Counted from the stretch's first letter, positions 24,480 through 34,541 are shown. The stretch is 64,000 bases of DNA from Conchocele bisecta (GCA_029237695.1 CM055265.1:117588067-117652066); one strand, 5' to 3'. Translations and numbers: made by a program. The notes: generated by a model from the letters alone, not told the origin.

Positions 24480-24905
24480 GGGAGTATGCCGGTACTATAT
24501 ATATTTACCGGAATACTCCCACCTAATTTTACGGAATGCATGCTGATATAAATAGCCTATTTTAAGACACTACCCCAAACATTCCGAAGCCCCAGTTTTA
24601 TGTAGCAATGAATCCCCCGAAGAAAACCCCCTTCCCTTGGAAACTCCCCCTAGTAGCAACGTAATATGATTACTGGAGTATATTTCATCGGTTTCGTCAC
24701 CCTATATGTACTACCGAAATACTCCCATGGGAGAATTCCGGTAGTACATATAGAGCGAAAAATAGTGCTCGTAGCATGTTTATATATCATATGTTGTTGT
24801 TACTAGGGGTTGTTTTCCCGTGAAGAGGGTTTTCTTCGGGAGATATATTACTACATCAAAATGGGGTTCGAACATTTTTTGGGGGTAGTGTCTTAAAATA
24901 TGGTA
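24480..24905. repeat. Nested inverted-repeat element
   Basis: The outer arms are about 24543-24660 and 24790-24905 (TTTTAAGACACTACCCC and its complement, with CCCCCGAAGAAAACCC and its complement inside). Next to and within them are smaller palindromes with GGGAGTATGCCGGTA / CCGGAATACTCCC. It looks like one MITE inserted in or beside another. Confidence 0.65.
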
Positions 24906-25128
24906 ATTGTATTAAGATTCATTCCGTAAATGGTGATCAGTAAAATAGTTATTTTCATGCAATATATACTACTGGTATCACAGTTATCAAACTGACACCA
25001 ACATATATGTCTTAGTTCATGAGCAATCAACTCAGCCCAGCGTGCTATGACAGCCGCCTACTCTATTATCCCTATGCAAATGATAAAACCACTGGATACA
25101 AATTTAATCCAATGATTTGATATATAGG

Positions 25129-25266
25129 ATACCAGACTAGTGACTTTTGGTATCAAGTTTATCACGTAAGGCTAGGAAAGGCGTAGGAATTCCGAGGCTC
25201 GCCGAGGAATTCCTACAGTTTTAGAGCCGAGCCTGATCAACTTGATATCAAAGGAAACTAGCAATC
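25129..25266. repeat. Palindromic MITE family 4, copy 2
   Basis: It has the same palindrome as 4582-4726 (TACCAGACTAGTGACTTTTG end and GGAATTCC centre), with a more eroded right end. Confidence 0.7.
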
Positions 25267-26690
25267 TAATCTAGTTATCAGGTAACGGTGTATGATAGAT
25301 GATAGAAAACATATTAGAGCCGAGCTTTGAAAAGACCGTGGACATTTTGCGTTGTGTAATTAAATTACGTGATACAAGTTGATATGACGATTTACTTTCT
25401 ATTTTTTAAGTACATGTATTCAATGAATCCCGGCATTTGCTTTTTCGGATCATAAATTTATATATCATGGTCGTTCCTGGCACAGTTCTCCCCCCAGGGC
25501 CCGGCCCACTCCCCTGGCGGGCCCCACCCCATTTCTGACGATGGAGAGCCCGCCCCGCCCACCCCAGGTAATACGTGTATTGGGAGCATAGTGTTGAAAC
25601 TATTGAATTTTAGAGATAAGTGCATAAATTAGATTGAGATCCTATACATAGTATGTGATACATGTGAATTTGAAAGTTGGGGTCATTTGTTTATCCACCC
25701 GATATAAGCTTAATATGTTTGCCCACATAAGGCGCCTTTACAAAAATGGTACCACAAAAATAGTTTAAATTTACAGCAGAACTTCTCTAAATCGGACACC
25801 CTGGGGAATCCCCAGGGTGTCCGGTTTAGAGATGTTCCACTGTAAATCATGCACATGCATGACTACTCTAATACAAAATCGACCGAGCACACGCTGTGAC
25901 ATGATTCGCGTCACTGGAAATTACCTTATTAAGGCGGAACCCCTGGCTCTAAATATAACTCTCTACGTATTGAAACTGTTAATGAATAATTTAATGGATA
26001 TTGGCGAAAGCGTCGCAATATGCGATTAATTGAGACGAAATGCTATGCTTTAATTGGTCGAGAAACTATGGCAAACAATAAATACATGTAAGATGGTGTA
26101 TTATTGTTGCTAGATGCTGTTGGCAATCCACCAAACGAAAATCACAAACTAAATATCAAAGATTTCATCTTAGACATGCACTTGAATAATTCGGAATGAC
26201 TGTGTATTTTGTAACATCTCGGAGTCCATGGAATTAACCTGATATCATTACTTTGCGAGATAGTTGACTCCTATTAATGTGCTATAGTTTATTTTAAGAT
26301 AGCAGCTGAAGTGATAAAACCACACTGTGACGACAACACAACGGATACTGATAACAAACAAACTGATGAAATATAATTAAATTTAACAGAATAATTGTTA
26401 ACTAATAATAACCAGATATCAGCGAACGGCATCTCGAGCCTACTGGGTCTATATAAACGCATGCCGGTAATCTTGCGTTTCTGAACATTTATTGGCAATG
26501 TCAACTCACAATAAACCAATTTTACACAGTTCAGGCTCAGTCAAACAAGTTGATTGATTTCAAGCACAATCATGAAGTATTTGAAATTAATGAATTGACA
26601 AATATAGGCAAGATTAGCACAGGCGGTAGCATACATGTACCAAGCTGAGGGTGTGCCGGAGATCCTGCGAATATAAGGTTAGACAATTTC
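25267..26690. other. Gene-less stretch
   Basis: A C-rich block near 25490-25565 and a short palindrome near 25785-25835 (CACCCTGGGGAATCCCCAGGGTG) are the only structured features seen. Confidence 0.5.
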
Positions 26691-26695
26691 CAGCC

Positions 26696-26850
26696 GTGGG
26701 TAAACGTTTGACGTTGCACGATGGAACTGTTTGAACCCCAAGGCCGCAGCCCAGGGTAAACGTTTGCCGTGGCACGAGGGAACTGTTTGAACCCCAAGGC
26801 CGCAGGCCGCGGGTTCAAACAGTTCCCTCGTGCCACGGCAAACGTTTACA
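26696..26850. repeat. Duplicated and inverted ~45 bp module (strong hairpin)
   Basis: A module running GGTAAACGTTTG, GGAACTGTTTGAACC, CCAAGGCCGCAG occurs twice in direct orientation (26698-26755 and 26756-26805). It is followed by an almost perfect inverse complement (26808-26848), giving a long hairpin around a CGCAGGCCGCGG centre. Confidence 0.8.
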
Positions 26851-27595
26851 CACGGCTGGACATTGTCGAACGTTATTGTTACATTTCCGTCGGAAATATC
26901 ATGCAATTTAAGCATATATATGTAGTATTTTCGGTACTTTGAGAATCTGCTCCATTCAAACCGCTGATTTACACATGCATATTCCGGGGCAGCAGTATAC
27001 GTCGCTTGATGCAGCCGCCCCAATTTCAAAAGTTCAGTACGACGTTGTTAACTGGTCTGATGGCGAAATGGCGCGTTCTAGTAACGTCCGATACACATGC
27101 ATTACGTAGGTGCTGGCTTGGCCCCGAAATGAGCATTTTCCACAGCCATGGTCAAATAGCACGCGCTGTACGTTTGAACACGGCTGTGAGCGGTGTCAAA
27201 CAACGGCAGTCATGTAGCAATATGCAAGCCTGTTGTTGTAGGCATGGTACATGCATAATGTATACATAATGTATACATTAATGTATACATTAATTGTGAC
27301 GAAAATAACCGTTAATACAAAGTTACGTGATATTGATCATGGGTACGGCGGTTGCACGGGTGGGCTATATAGAATCAGAGTATGGGATCACGTGGTTTCC
27401 GAATCTGTCCGAACTATGTTTTCCGACGTTTGACGTATGACTGTATGCCCTCATTTTTACTATAAGTTTTCTTTAAAAATCATCCTATCAAACGCACGGA
27501 TTTCATAGCGATATATCATACGTAAGATAAATAGCTCACCAAGCTAAAATATAAAATTTGCGGTACCGTTTATTTTGACGATTAACGTATAGTGT

Positions 27596-28131
27596 TTCGT
27601 TTAGACCTTCGTAATATCGCTATTGGATCGATACTACGATAGCACGATAACGATAGTACGATATCACGATCTTACGATGCCATGATGGCGATAGTACGAT
27701 GCCACGATGGCGATAGTACGATAACGATAACTCGATATCACGTTAGCACAATTACGATACTACGATATTGTAGTGTATTATCGTCATCGTAATATCGCAC
27801 TATCGTCATCGTAGTATGGTACTATCGTCATCGCACCGTCGTGATATCGTACGATCGTCATCGTAGCATCGTACTGTCGACATCGTAGTATCATACTATT
27901 GTTATCGTAGTATCGTACTGTCACCATCGTAGAATCGTACAATCGTTATCGTAGCATCGCGATATCGTAATAATCATGGTCATGGTAGTATCGTGTTATT
28001 GTCATCGTAGTATCCTACTATCGTCATCTGTAGTATCATACTATCGCCATTGTAGTATCGTACTATCGTCATTGTAGTATCGTGTTATCGTATTATCGAT
28101 CCGACGACGATAGCACGATGACCTAAACGGA
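27596..28131. mobile_element. Foldback-type element with tandem-repeat arms
   Basis: The left arm (to about 27770) is built of short GATAGTACGAT / CGATATCACGAT units. The right arm (about 27776-28131) is built of the inverse ATCGTACTATCGTCATCGTAG units. The outer ends, CGTTTAGACC near 27600 and GACCTAAACG near 28120, are also inverted, each next to a GGATCGATA-type block. Foldback elements with tandemly repeated inverted ends are a known type. No coding capacity is seen. Confidence 0.65.
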
Positions 28132-28440
28132 ATACCGTACTCATGTGCTCGAATACTTTGCCATCATCGATTCTGCGGGAAAACTATATATGAGCCGCGT
28201 CGTGCGAAAACCGGGCTCAATGACACACTTTTCAGTTTTTACTTTTTCGCGTATTCTGAATTGTACATCTGCCATATGCCGCACAAATTATCAATGTAAC
28301 CCAATTATTTTTCATCTTAGAAGTATTTTTTTATACATGTAACGCGTGATAAAAACTCATATGAAGTTTTAGATCAATGACGTCGAAATTACGACGTTTT
28401 TATCAACGGCGTATACAAGGGATGTAATAGTATATAATAA

Positions 28441-28686
28441 TCAAAATGATACCACCTCCCTCTGAGAGCCCCCACGTTACGCGCGGTGCCTCCCATCAGG
28501 AGGTGGTATCAAATTTGACTCTCATATATTACTTGGGTTTCCTCCACTGTTCGCACGGTATGGATGCGAACTTCTTCATATCAATGAGGTCACAGTGACG
28601 ACTCATACGAGATGGTGATGCGAGATGTCACCACCTCTGACAACATGTTAGAGATAAGCCACCTTAGGTTATACTCAGTATATATC
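28441..28686 (+). repeat. Element 1 left terminal inverted repeat
   Basis: It starts TCAAAATGATACCACCTCC and matches the complement of 39526-39771 with scattered differences. The outermost 64 bp is itself a hairpin: GATACCACCTCC (28447-28458) pairs with GGAGGTGGTATC (28499-28510). Confidence 0.9.
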
Positions 28687-28697
28687 ATCATCACACA

Positions 28698-28997
28698 ATG
28701 GTTCGAGTTAAGACTAATTGTGCGTGTGTGAAGACAGGTAGTCAAGAGAGATGTCATCGTACCGGTATTTACGAGTATTGCAAGCATCACCGGACATGGG
28801 TGCAAAGAGGGTCCGTTTCGCCTCGCCCATGTCGGCATTGCGGGGTAGGGACCAGATCCGAGTCACGGCTGTGTCCACCATGCAGTGGAAATCGCGCTAC
28901 GCATCGACTGGTTAGCAAGGAAGTACGTGCTCGCAAGTATTATCGTTTAGTAATAATTCAAATCAGAAAGTCAGTTAGAAAGATCGAACCGATCTGA
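28698..28997 (+). CDS. Subterminal zinc-ribbon-like Cys-rich protein (99 aa)
   Basis: This intact small basic protein starts immediately inside the left terminal repeat. Cysteines come in pairs. There is an N-terminal group (CAC, then C near residue 19 and CKHH near 28-31) and a clear zinc-ribbon pattern, CRHCG followed about 14 residues later by CPPC. The C-terminus is Arg/Lys rich. About 27 residues around the CRHC...CPPC ribbon are almost identical to those encoded by two short frames of element 2 (49704-49862 and 53521-53679). This shows it is an element gene and not a host insertion. Function is unknown; small zinc ribbons often bind nucleic acid, which is inference here. Confidence 0.65.
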   Translation: MVRVKTNCACVKTGSQERCHRTGIYEYCKHHRTWVQRGSVSPRPCRHCGVGTRSESRLCPPCSGNRATHRLVSKEVRARKYYRLVIIQIRKSVRKIEPI

Positions 28998-29158
28998 TGT
29001 GTAGTTCTTTCCTCTTGATAAACTTCACACGCGTCACAAACCCCAATTACACGGGTTATCAACATGTGTGTATGTATAGCCGAGTGTATTCCGCCTTATC
29101 GAGGTATACACTATAGTTTACACGATAGCTTCCGGGTTGATTCGTTGTTTTAATTTTA

Positions 29159-30015
29159 TTAAACTCGAGCTAACCACATGCTACATGCTAAGTATCGAGA
29201 CATGCTATATATGAGGAGGGAGACTGCGGCACATGCAGCGCTGCATGGTAACACGATAACTACCTGGTATGATGTTCGTTGGGTGACATAATCACGGTGG
29301 TGTACTTGTAACGGGGGAACTGAACGTTTTATACTCCGTATGGTGGGGCCGTCGGAACAGCTGGACAATATGGTCGAGGAATCTCCTGCTGCTGCAGACA
29401 CGCGATTAAGAATATCACGTCCCGAGACGGGCGAGGAGATTCCTTCTCTCGTCGCCCCTTCCCTCCATGACGCGTTTTTTACGTCTTCGTCTGAGAGAAT
29501 ATGTGGTCGGGCCTTGGACCGGATCGCGCCCTTTAACTCCTGGTACCTGGCCATCTCTTCGACGACCAGTTTGAACTCGCTATCAGTTATATCGTTGTCG
29601 GCTATCGTTTTCGACACGATAATGTCGATACTGTTTTTCTTCGACCTTGCGAGAACTGCTATTCGGCCGTGCTTTCGACGCTTGGCCACGATCTTGCGGG
29701 CACGAGTCTGCTCGCCATGCAAAGCAGGCCTGCCCCTGCCGCGACTGCACTGAAGGCCACCGCGATCGGAGCGGCGACGACTGTTGACAATAAAGACACA
29801 TTCCCCATCCCGCTCAAGACGGAAGTTGAGGCTAGCGTGGTGTTCAACCCCTCGACGACATTGACTGCCCGCCTATATCTTTTTGCATGACCCGTCCGCA
29901 TCTCTCTCTCATGCTGGAGAATCTGTTGTATCTCGACGATCCTGGTCATCCTAAAAGATGCCGGGTCAGCCGCCCCGGACGGTAGTTTAGGATATAGTGT
30001 TTCATCATTCATCAT
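29159..30015 (-). pseudogene. Polinton two-helix membrane protein, frameshifted
   Basis: The N-terminal frame (30015-29659) has a basic KRYRRAVN stretch and two hydrophobic segments rich in Ala/Val. The second frame (29722-29159) continues with AVLARSKKNSIDIIVSKTIA and a helical EFKLVVEEMARYQ region. A frameshift near 29690 separates them. The homologue in element 2 (50142-50642) keeps both hydrophobic and basic parts in one frame, which proves the break. The C-terminal portion in element 1 is longer. The start overlaps the end of the next minus-strand gene upstream (stop at 30012) by four bases. I recognise the domain as recurrent in invertebrate Polintons but know no function. A membrane location is inferred from hydrophobicity. 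Confidence 0.65.
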
Positions 30016-30287
30016 AAATAAAGTTCGATTAACAGTGTCACTACAGTAGCTGAACTAGTTTGGTCGACGAGTTTTGTTACAAATTTAATAACACTACCGG
30101 CGGAAACTTTAATTGGAGTGCCATCATCAAATATCGTAAACCCTGGCCTCTGCCCCGCGTGCTTGGTGACGCCAGAATTCTGCTCTACCCCGTTCAGGAC
30201 GAGATTCACTCGGACTTCGGCAGTAGCGTGTCCCCTAAAGTTGACCGAGCAGACCGACATTCGCAGAACCGTCCCGGACGCTGCCAT
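30012..30287 (-). CDS. Small all-beta element protein (91 aa), candidate fibre-tip partner
   Basis: This intact frame has alternating hydrophobic strands: MSVCSVNFRG, VRVNLVLNG, GSVIKFVTK, ATVVTLLIELYL. It is homologous to 54483-54731 in element 2 (shared SGVTK/GVGVTK, GSVI.FVTK and LLIEL end). It sits directly 3' of the fibre-like gene and 5' of the membrane protein in both elements, four bases overlapping the latter. Order and compact beta content make a knob or capsid-decoration role possible. That is inference, and no known domain is recognised. Confidence 0.6.
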   Translation of the reverse strand: MAASGTVLRMSVCSVNFRGHATAEVRVNLVLNGVEQNSGVTKHAGQRPGFTIFDDGTPIKVSAGSVIKFVTKLVDQTSSATVVTLLIELYL

Positions 30288-30299
30288 GGTGTATCCCGT

Positions 30300-30545
30300 T
30301 TATCCAAATGAATATTCGTAGCCCTCCGCGCTCAGAGCACCCCGCTCCTCGGCCCAAACTGTTATGACGGGCTTTCGAGCTTGCAATCGCTGCACGTGTG
30401 CAATCTCCGTAGCCACCTGTATACGGGCCTGCGCTACGCTACTCTCCATCTTTCTCATTGCGGCCCCATCGTTGCTGCCCGCATCTGCAAGTGGAACGTC
30501 CTGTTCGGCGCTTGTGCTGGAGCTACATGGGCCGTATATGCTCAT
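30300..30545 (-). CDS. Short fibre-like protein with conserved MSIYGP tail
   Basis: This 81-residue frame begins MSIYGPCSSS. Element 2 has the same tail (MSIYGPGSSS, ATG at 56281), followed there by a much longer coiled coil. Here only about 35 helical residues (RKMESSVAQARIQVATEIAHV) remain before the shared end region (ITVWAEERG...YEYSFG). The shaft has therefore contracted, or never expanded, relative to element 2. Tail, helical shaft and following beta protein resemble a trimeric fibre plan. No sequence family is recognised. Confidence 0.55.
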   Translation of the reverse strand: MSIYGPCSSSTSAEQDVPLADAGSNDGAAMRKMESSVAQARIQVATEIAHVQRLQARKPVITVWAEERGALSAEGYEYSFG

Positions 30546-30589
30546 GATTAATATTTATTTATGAAATATGTATATTTTATTTTTAATCT

Positions 30590-31258
30590 TTAATCGATTA
30601 TTTCGAGAACGATCGAAATTGGGTAATCGTTCTTTAACGCTCGCGCTTTATCATCCAGAATAGAGATCTTAAATTCGTGGATGTGCCCAGATTCCAAACG
30701 TTTCATCTCGGGGGTTGGGAAGTCTAAGGTCAGGGTTTCGCCATATAAACAGTCGCTGGCGTGCACGATCTTAAGGAGAGTACTGGGAGCTCCGTCTAAC
30801 GTGTTGTACGATGTGTTCAGCTGATACAGGTGCACCCTGAGCGTTTTCGTGAAGGAGAAGTTCACTGGCATATCGCTGACGTGCTCACTTGGGGCAAACA
30901 ATCCCTTATTGTGAGAAGGGTATGTTGTTGTAAATCCGAGCTGTAAGGCCAACGTCGGGGTGATCCTTACCAGGTTGGCAGGCTCGACTGTCAAGGTCGC
31001 GAGTCCGGTGGCTTTCGAGATTGCGAGGCTGGCTCGACCATCAAGCTCCGACTCGATAACAGCTTGGAGAGCTCTCAAACTCCACAGACCTGGTGGTAAT
31101 ATTACCCCTACCGGTGGTTCGTTCTTCATGTAGCCGAACCCTTGGTACTCCTCAACATTTCGTCATCCGACTGTGAAGGTGATTGATCTGACGCGGGCGC
31201 GGCATACCCAACAATAGTTTTATATCGGCTTCTGAAGCGTGCAAGCCTCCCTTTGAAC
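30590..31258 (-). pseudogene. Penton-like minor capsid protein, N-terminally broken
   Basis: The 179-residue frame (31129-30590) matches the C-terminal two thirds of the 56351-57100 protein of element 2. Shared blocks are PPGLWSL/PQGLWSF, ISKATGL.TLTVE, LNTSYNT.DG.P.TLLK, SDC.YGET.TLDFP.PEMK.LESGHIHE and NDYPIS.VLEI. Upstream, the matching N-terminal part is only recoverable in a frame containing stops, so the gene is dead. By position and by family recollection from invertebrate Polintons it is likely a minor capsid (penton-type) protein. Confidence 0.6.
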
Positions 31259-31275
31259 ATTGGTGAGCGTAGCAA

Positions 31276-32168
31276 ATATGGTTTCAATGTTGATGCGAAG
31301 TACAAGCCCGGCGGGTCTACGTCGCTAAGGCGGGCGCTCCCCGGCTGGTGCACCCGACTATCCAAGTTAGCAGCTCAACAGTTGTCCCGGATGGTACAAC
31401 AGTGACAACAGCTGGAACAGGATTTCAAACCAACTTTCCCGACATCTTTGAAAAAGATTACTACCATGGAGGCCGTGAACGGGTGGAAAGCAACGCCGAT
31501 GCAGTTTTCGCAGCTCAACTTCCCCGTATGTTGCGCAACAGCCGGATGCGGGGTTTCCTCTCTGGACAATATGGCTGCGGAGGATCCCTTCTTGAGGGCT
31601 GTCTGTGACTTTCACATGTACTACACTATTAGGCGTATTCTCAAATAACAGAAAATCTCTCTGTCACAGGACGACGGCTGGAATTCAATTTCCAACGCCT
31701 ACGACCATAGGGCGTTAGAAAGGCTTTGTAACGAATTTGGGGTCTAAAAATACATTCGGGCCGGAAGTGTCTGGTGGCCGGCACTGCGGTGTCTCATCCT
31801 GCGATTGGCTACCTCCGAAACGAGCTCACGTTGATTACATACAGCACGTTGCTGCGGTCCAGGACGCCTGGGGTACATTTATCTTAGATAAGGGTCTGGG
31901 GGTTAACGCAGGCCGGGGTTCCTCGCCTCAACGACTCCATTCGCACATACGTCTGGGCCATCCTCGGCGCACAGGCGCAAGCGCGCAGTGCTATACTGGG
32001 CACATGAACGGCGTTCGATACCCAGAAACAGTTCTTGGCAAACGTCGAGGACGCCTTCTCATCTCCGGTAGACCTCCCGGCAGCGATCCAGCGGTATCAA
32101 GACTTTTTGTTGCAGTATGCTGGCACCCCAGTAGATTATGTATTTGGTGTCAGAATAACACTGCTTAA
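31276..32168 (+). pseudogene. Remnant of the 371-residue Polinton protein
   Basis: Segments in several frames match the intact gene at 57115-58230: NAKY near 31290, TTMEAVNGWKATPMQF near 31465, a SGGRHCGV block near 31770 and RAHVDYIQ near 31825. The part corresponding to roughly 57570-57745 is deleted at about 31740-31751, with further frameshifts. The gene ends abruptly near 32165, where sequence jumps to the equivalent of element 2 position 62280. Confidence 0.7.
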
Positions 32169-32190
32169 CATCAAACGTACAATGAACTGC
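32150..32190. other. Deletion junction: capsid module missing
   Basis: Sequence left of about 32155 matches element 2 near 58138 (GACTATGTATTTGG). Sequence from about 32181 matches element 2 near 62280 (ATGAACTGC...GCGACGAACTTCTC). The roughly 4.1 kb between them in element 2, holding the 94-residue, 464-residue, major capsid and ATPase genes, is absent here. Confidence 0.75.
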
Positions 32191-32731
32191 ACTGCGACGA
32201 ACTTCTCGATCAGCTAATGGAAGAGACAGTCGTGCCGACTGTCAGTACGACTGCCGACACGGTTGGAACTGTCGGAACGACTGTCAGCGCGACTGCTGAC
32301 ACGGCCGGAACTGTCGACACAGCGACTTCGGAGCGGAGTCAACGGCTCGCTGCACAGGTTGCAGGGGGACAGGCTGAGCAGTATATGGGGCGACCTCTCA
32401 CAGATCCGACCAGGTTGATAAGATGCCAAACGCAGAGATTGAGAAATGGTATGCCCCATACGAATCGCGTCCATGCGCGGTGATGACGAAAACTCTAGGG
32501 GCGGCAGCCATTCAGTTCTACGCAGCAGCGGCGAGTACGTTTCTGCCGATCCAGAATCAATCGGGATTGGCCGACCACCTCGGGGCTGACGCCTTTGTCG
32601 GAAATGCGCTAAGATCAGTTTGCTGCGTAATTTACCAAAAGTTTGGCATGTTCTTAGCACCGCTGACGACTGCGTTGACAACAGCTAAGCACTGTCAAAT
32701 TGGACACGTATGGTATGCCCACGGACTATAA
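32181..32731 (+). pseudogene. Broken homologue of the 62280-62939 gene
   Basis: A five-base duplication right after the start codon region (ACTGC repeated) and a later frameshift near 32430 break the frame. Recognisable blocks are LAAQVAGGQAEQY, then MTKTLGAAAIQFYA and FLAPLTTALTTAKHCQ, which correspond to LAALVAGGQSEHY, MTKTLGSAAIHLYA and YLAPLTTALTTGKHCQ in element 2. The N-terminal third has gained Thr/Val-rich repeats (GTVGTT-type). Confidence 0.7.
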
Positions 32732-32745
32732 GCTCATAACATTTT

Positions 32746-33155
32746 GACACAAGACACACCTGTGAGAGTGACGGAGCAGCAGTATCCGATTGCACGACAT
32801 AAACAACAAAAGAAGACAGGCAGCGGGGCGAAAAGCTAAACAAGATAAAATACTCGCCGAGCTTCGAGAGGTCAAACAGTCGTTAGTTGTTCCGGCATAT
32901 GCGGAAGAACACCCGAAGGTAGTTCCAACAGCTGCGGAACACCCGAAGGCAGCTGCGGAACGGGCGCCGACATGGATCATCCCGTGGGTTGCTGGTAGTG
33001 GTCTGGCAGTTGCAGGCGCTCTGTGTGTGTTCCAGCAGCTGCCGATGCGGAACTACCTTTCGCGACAAACAACTGTGGTTCCGAAGGAACCGCAAGTTCG
33101 GAAACCGATTGCGCCCCATTTAAACAATGCTCGCGATCCCTTTCATATGCAGTAA
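32746..33155 (+). pseudogene. Membrane-anchored basic protein, start lost
   Basis: The element 2 homologue (62848-63360) starts ATGACACAAGACACACC. Here the same site reads TTGACACAAGACACACC, so the start codon is gone, and a frameshift follows before 32790. The rest (QAAGRKAKQDKILAELREVKQSL, a C-terminal hydrophobic segment around WVAGSGLAVAGALCVF, and the shared tail ARDPFHMQ) is in one frame to 33155. Confidence 0.65.
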
Positions 33156-33172
33156 CTTTAATGTTATCAACA

Positions 33173-33787
33173 ATGGCTGAATACGATGGTAACATAATAG
33201 TGAATGCGGTTTATCACGCCGTGTTGATATCGAGCCTCAGTATCGGCTTTGCTCGACTATCAAAGATGGTCTTCGGAAGGCCCGCCCCCAAGTTGGACAT
33301 GAAGGCCAGAGACGTAGGTCTCGTTATCCTGGACGTAGCGACCGCGGTTGGGACCCGAGATTATCTGGTTAAAGCTGGAATTCTACCAGCTAATATATGC
33401 AAGTTGCAAAGTGTTATAATGGCTTCGATCGCAATGCTCGTAGGTGGTGCGGTGGTGAACTCATTGGCGTTCAGCGGTAGCAGCTTTCTATTTTCGAATC
33501 TACGAAGTTCGGACGTAGATGAGGAGCGCAAGCGTCACGATTTAACTGCAGAACAACTCCAGAGCGCACACGCAGCATGGTCCCGAAAACGAACCGTCCG
33601 TCTGGACTGGATCAACGAAGATCTTCGCCGCGAGAATCACGGCGTGCAAAGCTTCCGGAGCGTTGATGCCGCCATCCGCGAGTACGCGCGGTCATATCCG
33701 CAGAAAAACAAAAATCTCGCGCCGCTGGATCCCAAATCCCAGCTTTTAGACTTCTATGCGCCGTCAGATGCCCAATTGTTTAAGTGA
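33173..33787 (+). CDS. Polinton membrane/helical protein, C-terminally truncated (204 aa)
   Basis: I place the start at 33173 (MAEYDGN) because element 2 has the same start at 63366 (MAEQDGK). An upstream-extended frame exists but is not supported. Two hydrophobic stretches (about residues 10-30 and 80-105) are followed by a highly charged helical region, EERKRHDLTAEQLQ, RTVRLDWINEDLRRENH and REYARSYPQK. This is a pattern I recall from many invertebrate Polintons. In element 2 the protein continues past SDFYVPSEPQKDREIAF; here it ends soon after LDFYAPSDAQ, next to an apparent insertion at 33790. It may be a virion membrane or scaffold protein; function is unknown. Confidence 0.6.
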   Translation: MAEYDGNIIVNAVYHAVLISSLSIGFARLSKMVFGRPAPKLDMKARDVGLVILDVATAVGTRDYLVKAGILPANICKLQSVIMASIAMLVGGAVVNSLAFSGSSFLFSNLRSSDVDEERKRHDLTAEQLQSAHAAWSRKRTVRLDWINEDLRRENHGVQSFRSVDAAIREYARSYPQKNKNLAPLDPKSQLLDFYAPSDAQLFK

Positions 33788-33789
33788 AT

Positions 33790-34136
33790 TAATTTAACAT
33801 GTGTGTGCAACGTTTAACACATTTTAGAGCCGGTGTTTTTTAATTCTATAGACGTGTGAAAACTTACCTGAGATAATCTCTTTAAATAAGACTGTGGTGC
33901 CAGGCACTTACTTTTCACATCGAGTTATCAGAATACAAATATGAAGGAAACATGCTATCGGGACTTTATGTACACCTCGACATAACCGAAATATCGAAAT
34001 TTCCAATATCGAGTTATCAGGAGTAAAATACATGATCTGCATAGGGAATTCGGCCGGGACCTCTGATGCATATCGAGATAAGTAGGTATATCGAGATAAG
34101 CGATATCGAGATAAAGAGAATCAGCTGTATTATAGA
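33790..34136. repeat. Probable MITE-like insertion with TATCGAGATAA motifs
   Basis: Repeated TATCGAGATAA / TTATCGAGATAT-type words and inverted TCGAGTTATC blocks fill this non-coding stretch between the truncated 204-residue gene and the integrase region. The gene's loss of its normal C-terminus at the left border suggests insertion. Ends and target duplication are not resolved. Confidence 0.4.
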
Positions 34137-34541
34137 ATGTTGTTAGTTGACGAGCTTTATTTCGCTCTGATTGAAGTAGGCTATTCGGCCCTTAAACACA
34201 GTTTAGCTGGCGCAAAGGCTCTGATCAGTTTGGCTCAAGATTATCTCGAGATATGGCGCGAGGACGAAAACACGGCCGTCCTTTTCGCAAAGCGGATGGT
34301 AGATCCAGAAAATTCCTCCAAGTTCCGTCATAACTTAACCAGCAGCTACCGCTGCAGTGAAACTTTGCCCACTTCCGATTGCTGTTCCAACAAAGGAAGA
34401 TCTGGTGTTGGAACAACAGGAAGGGGAGCGCATGCAGGTTTAGTATTAACGACGCAGTTACCGGACGATCTGGCAAAAGCCTGTTGGAAACTGTTCGATC
34501 TATTTGAATATCTTGCATACGATGGACACGCACAAGCTTGA
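34137..34541 (+). CDS. Unrecognised 134-residue ORF before the integrase
   Basis: The first 60 residues are helical and coding-like (SALKHSLAGAKALISLAQDY). The remainder is Ser/Gly rich. It overlaps the start of the integrase frame. No family is recognised; it may be a frameshifted element gene. Confidence 0.3.
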   Translation: MLLVDELYFALIEVGYSALKHSLAGAKALISLAQDYLEIWREDENTAVLFAKRMVDPENSSKFRHNLTSSYRCSETLPTSDCCSNKGRSGVGTTGRGAHAGLVLTTQLPDDLAKACWKLFDLFEYLAYDGHAQA

